A stretch of DNA of 21,270 nt from Priapulus caudatus (lineage: Eukaryota > Priapulida > Priapulimorpha > Priapulimorphida > Priapulidae). Each line of letters opens with the position of its first letter. The first letter of the stretch is position 1. Both the position numbers and the translations under genes were made by a program. The notes beneath the pieces are model-generated. The model searched no databases, was not told the DNA's origin, and saw only the letters and a list, made by a program, of their open reading frames with translations. Where the stretch lies: the NCBI RefSeq assembly GCF_000485595.1, contig NW_014577138.1, forward strand, positions 572,081-593,350. The letters are read 5' to 3'. Shown one piece after another: positions 16,876 through 21,270 of this stretch.

Positions 16876-19800
16876 ATATGGGTCTTTCTCCTTTAGGCAA
16901 TGCTCTCGTTCCTCGCTTCTTTATTTCGTCTCGTAACCGGGTCGCATAAGTACTTCTTGCGCTGCGTTTTAATGTCGCTCCTGCATAAGTTTTTCGCTTA
17001 TCCTATCTCTCAGTCGCTTTGCATCGCGTAGATTCGGCCCTCGCGCATACTTCTGTCTTAGCTCCATTTCCAGAGACGTGCCTAGGGGAGCGAGGCTTCC
17101 AGGCTGAGCGATGGTATTGAGTTAACGGGCAACTTTATTGGGTTTTTGAGGTCCGTCTCTTCCGAGGAAGGGTCGCAAAGGTGGGTGTATTGGTGCGTGT
17201 GATGGGCAGGGTCTATTTTTCTTCTCCTTTGCCGGATGCTTGTGCCTCCTTTGCACCTCAGGAGTCTCGACTCTTCTCGGCTTTGTGGCCGACTTCTTAC
17301 TTTCTTACTTGCTTCCTTGTCCGACTTGTCCTGTGGTAGCGGCAGGTGCGATGCGTAGCCTGAACTCTGCGGGATGCTAGTTTCAGCGCTCCCCCTCTGC
17401 GAGACTGCCAGACATACTGTATTGTGCGTGCAGAGATCCCCCTGCTCGGCGGCTGTGCTCTGGTGCCATTTGCGCGATAGTGCTATCCGGTCGGGATGAT
17501 CGTAGCGACCTGGCGCCTTGGCCGTGCAGGCTGTCCGGCGGCAGTCAGAGGCGGCGAGAGCGCAACACTTCGGCGGCCGAGACAGTAGCGCCGCGCGGCA
17601 CGTCGCATGTGTGCTGCCGGCGCTGTCAGAGCGGCTATGCCGGTCTGCTGCTGGCGCTAGAACTATCCGCAGGGCTCCGCGACGCGGCGCGGCCGGCCGG
17701 CGCCGCCGCGGACGCGCGGCGAGCGCGGCCACGCACGCGCCCTGGCCGGAGGGCCCTGTCTTAAACCAACGGTGTCTGGCGGAGCACGCACCGCGCGGGC
17801 CGATAGTCCAGGCGGATTGGCGCCGTCGCTCCTTGTCGTGCCCGGCCACTAAAGTAACTCAGGCGGCCGGGGCGGCACATGGACTTCCAACTTGGTCTGA
17901 CATATTCTCCGTCTGCCTGGCGAAAAGTAAATATACATGCCGTATTTAGCAGCGTTTTATCACAAAATCAAGCCTTTGAGGTGGCTTTTCATGTCCGAAC
18001 CGCACTCCTCTGCTAGTGTGAAGGCTTCCGCTGCCGAGCTTAATAGACGACCCCCTTTGCATAATAGTATCATCCTCACTGAAATTAATTGCGGGGTAAA
18101 CTATGGGCAGAAGTGTCGTCTAGGAGCTGGGGCTATTAAGCAGGATGCCGAATAATCTGGTAAATTGTATCTCCTGCGTCACTTTCCCTGTTGTCTACGT
18201 GGGCAGTCTGTGTCCGGCGCCGGTACCACGGAATTCCTGGGCCGCATCATGGTTGGCTGCGCGAGTTTTGCGCCTTCGTGGGCCGATGATTGAAGCTTAG
18301 GCTTACCCGCATCCCGTCCAAAATTTTATGATGAATGTGCTGGGGAAAGAGGCCCCCCGGAAGGGCATGCCCGTCCTCTTCGAACCGAAGACGGTTGGTG
18401 GTGTGCCTGGTCGGTTTGCTTCCTAAAGTTCTTGTTCGCTGAAGACTCCCCAGATTGTATAGGTTGTGGGTTTCTGTGCTAGGGATTGTCATAGATCCGG
18501 CGGACGAGCCCGCCCAAAATACTGTAGTGGGACCGCCACCGCGGTGGTCAGCCAGTGAGCGTATGCGCAGCGGCCCTATGCGTGGCATTTTTAGATTAAC
18601 ATGTGGGACTCCATCTTCTCGCTCCGTTACGAGACGGACAGATGGTGCGCGGGTGTCAGTAATTAATTATTCGACCGCTCTTGCTACTCCAACACCGGGA
18701 CAATCCCCCGGACAGGACGAAGGGCAGAAAGATTCCGAGAACAGAGATGAACTGAGCGGTACTTGTTTAGTCTACGGTAAACTTTTATTATGAGAAAAAT
18801 ATATAGTATAGGTCTTTGTATACCTTACGCAAGCGGTAAACATCAGAACAGTACTGCCGTATAAACAAAGCTTAGAGAGGTAGGCTGCTCAACGCCCCGT
18901 AATCTTATACTGTGACCTAGTCAGGTAGTGCTCCGAATATTGCGGATGGCACGCCCGCCCGGCGTGCAGCAGAGTGTAGCATTATGACGAGTAAAATACC
19001 CTAACTGCTCTGCGAATGCCTCGCGGCGCATTATCGTGTGCGCGGTCTCCGAGGTATATGTACCCGCGCGCGTAGGGCGGGGGAACAGAGCTGCCTGGCC
19101 CCGAGGTATCGGTCGGCGGCACGACAATCTCTGTCTCTGAATTGCTTCAACCGTGACCCGCGGAACAGCAGCTGCGCTCGGTCGCGGCGCAGAAGTGCTT
19201 CTGGCGCCTGCCCCCCGCGCGCGGCGCCTGGAGGTCCCGCGCGGGCTCTCTGTCCTGCGCGAGAATTGCTTAACCTAGCCCGGGAAGCAGAGGCGTGCTC
19301 GGGCACCACGAATCTCCGGGCGGCGCACAGCAAGCCTCTGCAACACCGACTACACACACCCGAGAAGGCGTGGACCACGCTTAGAGCGCCCGGCGTTACG
19401 GAACAGAGGCTGCTCGCCGATCCTCGGCGGCGCACGCAAGTGTGTAATGAAGCCGCGTTGGGTACCGAAACCGGGCTGACAGGAATATATCCCTGGGGCG
19501 CGGGAACACTGTGAGGGCGCCCGTGTCATGCGTAGCTGATTTCAAAAGTTTTTCTGTCTGTGAGGCATGGCCGGCAGGACCAGGCTTATAATTCCACTCT
19601 CGGCACACATGCACCCACGCATGATTGCTGAATGTGTGGACGTCGGACGGGACTGGTCAGGATTTGCTGCAGCCCGGTGAACGCCCATCGTCGTACCATA
19701 GGGGCGTTGTTTACGGGCGTCTGGGGCCAGTGACCCAAACAGTGTTTGGCAGGTAATGTCGAATGATGAGGAGAGTGGCGTCGCGCCCTAGGTCGAAAAC

Positions 19801-20413
19801 GAGCCGTGGACCGTACAGAACCTGGGACGTGGCAAACGCGTGGAGCCGATTCAAAAGCGTGACCGACGTCCAAAACCTGCGAACGACGCTGGCTACCCGG
19901 CCATGGTTGGTCAGCGAGGACGGCCCAAGGCGTCAGAGGAACCGGCTGTACATCGTTTTCATGGATGACTCGTCGCCGCGTCAGTGCGTCGCGTATGCGC
20001 CGTACCGGTACTAGCCGTAACTACGGTCGACGAGCCGCCAATGAGGACTGCCGCGTAGCGCTCTCCTCTGCCGAGCGGTGGAATTTGGGCCCCGAAAATT
20101 TTTCAAACGTTTTTACTCTCAAAATTTCAGTGAAACATATGCTAAATTCAAATTGTCCCCCCCCCCCGGAGTTATAGAAATCGATGGAGTAGAGCACGTA
20201 CAGTTGTTCATCCATAGGATAGTCAGCTGTGATTGGGGCCTAAGTTTAATTATCTATTTACTTAGGCGCATAAAAATATGAGCAAAACAGCGGAGACACA
20301 TGCTACAAACGACGCAAAAAAAATGAAATACGACATCTCGAAAGTAGCAAATGGACAGAGTGGTCTGCAGCGCTTATATAACGCATTTTCCGCTGTGAAG
20401 AGCATGGACTGGT

Positions 20414-20495
20414 CGCAGGTTTTGACGGTCGCAGTTTTGACGGTCCAGGTGTTTGACGGTCCAGGTTTGACGGTGCCCAGGTTGCTGACGGTCGC
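20414..20495. repeat. short tandem repeat, unit about 16 bp (caggttttgacggtc)
   Basis: Five consecutive imperfect copies of a caggtttgacggt-type unit, differing mostly by gained or lost single bases. Confidence 0.7.
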
Positions 20496-20810
20496 GCCAG
20501 GCTCTAGTTGACGGGTCGATGAGATATAGCTGGTTGACATGTTTTCCCAGCGAAGGAGGAGCGTGTAGCGAGGAAGCTCCTGCAGAAAAAGCGGAGGCAC
20601 AAGACTGAGGTACACGCGCGGCCCGCGCCCGCGCATCCTGTGTGACGAAGGCCTTCAGTGGTGAGGGCGCATATGCCACAGACAGCCGCCGCGGCCGCGG
20701 GCGCTCGGACGGACGACAGTCCTACGCCGACGTGTGTGATCGAGTGCTGTGGAATGAGCAGGTGTTTCTAGTCCGCTGTGCTTAAAATGCACATATGCGG
20801 CACCTGACAA

Positions 20811-20955
20811 CGGGAGAGAAGGGCGTATACGTGCGACACAACTGTGAATACAGGTGTAGGCAGAATCCAGTCATCTCAAGCAGTCCGCATGCGACTGATC
20901 AGCGGGAGAGAAAGCGCGTTTACTAGGTCCGGATAGTTGTGAATATAGGTGTAGG
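20811..20955. repeat. pair of imperfect ~50-bp direct repeats, about 92 bp apart
   Basis: Segments 20811-20860 and 20903-20955 share cgggagagaa, then a divergent middle, then a ttgtgaata/ctgtgaata block ending in aggtgtagg. No function is evident. Confidence 0.6.
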
Positions 20956-21270
20956 ACGTAGTGATGGATGACAGCATAGGCCCTAAATGTGACGCTCTCC
21001 TCTCCTCTAACTGCATGTAGAAGTATTTGTTCTTTCGAGACGCGAAAATGCCATGCGGCCGCGTGAATGTACAATTCTTGTCGTTGTTTTGTTGCTGCGA
21101 ATCTGCAAGCGGCCTGCTATGAAGCACGTCGTCTCTGGGTGGCAACACAGTACAGCAAGTGGGTTTAACTCGGATTTATCTCGAACGCTGGGCCAATGCT
21201 AGATCGTACTTTGCAAAAATAATGTACTAGGCACGATTTTTTTGAAAACCCCCTTGGGTTTTTTTTTTTA

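Larger units (their letters stand above)
16876..21270. other. 4.4 kb without recognisable genes; GC- and CpG-rich stretches
   Basis: I recognise no protein family, RNA gene or element terminus here. CpG-dense patches lie at about 17480-17870 and 19020-19440. The longest frame (minus 17082-17849, 255 codons) is Arg/Ala/Pro-rich in line with the GC-rich DNA, has no motif, and is treated as a chance frame. Homopolymers (11 C at 20157-20167, 11 T at 21259-21269) and the damaged Rep copy to the left raise doubt about base accuracy. Confidence 0.5.

Noticed and set aside
17082-17849. 255-codon minus-strand frame
   Set aside because: Arg/Ala/Pro/Ser-rich translation of a CpG-dense stretch without domain features; long chance frames are common in such DNA. 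A profile search with a significant hit would overturn this.
18455-18793. 112-codon plus-strand frame ahead of a short AT-rich stretch
   Set aside because: There is no recognisable domain, and an equally long frame runs on the opposite strand.
19763-20014. VFMDDSS in a plus-strand frame, resembling the reverse transcriptase FxDD motif
   Set aside because: The surrounding residues show none of the other RT motifs, so the four-residue match is most likely chance.
1-21270. tRNA, rRNA or prokaryotic defence/toxin genes
   Set aside because: No tRNA-like arms with a conserved T-loop, no rRNA blocks and no operon-like gene packing were seen by eye; a tRNA/rRNA model scan would settle this.

Overview
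This window looks like repeat-dominated intergenic DNA from an animal, most likely an invertebrate. Coding traces are broken by stops and frameshifts, splice-acceptor-like sites occur, and every recognisable protein belongs to a metazoan transposable element: a BEL/Pao-type gag, a Helitron Rep/helicase, a Ty3/Gypsy-like LTR and a transposase-like family. I see no intact host gene, rRNA, tRNA, CRISPR or prokaryotic operon. The species cannot be named from the sequence. Nearly all element coding lies on the minus strand.

Layout. 1-985: N-terminal part of a retroelement gag, running off the window edge. 986-2094: AT-rich spacer with a GT-rich microsatellite. 2095-4620: a composite block of 300-400 bp repeat units, a degenerate minisatellite and a Helitron Rep fragment. 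4621-5196: spacer with four copies of a 16-base motif. 5197-5559 and 9723-11449: the C-terminal and N-terminal parts of one transposase-like pseudogene, separated by 4.16 kb and bounded by an identical 90-bp direct repeat. The intervening DNA holds an unrecognised coiled-coil protein gene (5560-6473), exon-like pieces, a 662-bp fragment of a helicase/GIY-YIG gene (7707-8368) and the 3' end of an LTR retrotransposon (about 8402-9722). 11645-13423: a second, better copy of the helicase/GIY-YIG region. 13424-16875: heavily eroded remains of what appears to be the same Helitron, including a second Rep copy. 16876-21270: no recognisable gene, only CpG-rich stretches and short repeats.

Most interesting content. 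A Helitron-type (PIF1-like) helicase C-terminus reads directly into a GIY-YIG nuclease domain in one 301-codon frame. Rep fragments in the same orientation suggest a rolling-circle transposon lineage carrying a C-terminal GIY-YIG endonuclease. Established Helitron/Helentron architectures that I know use Rep plus helicase, sometimes with an apurinic-type endonuclease, so this fusion deserves a search.

Caution. Where the Rep copy at 16.0-16.9 kb can be compared with the cleaner copy at 3.6-4.3 kb, many differences are small insertions and some stretches contain almost nothing else. That pattern resembles unpolished long-read sequence. The lack of open frames in the right third may therefore be partly technical.
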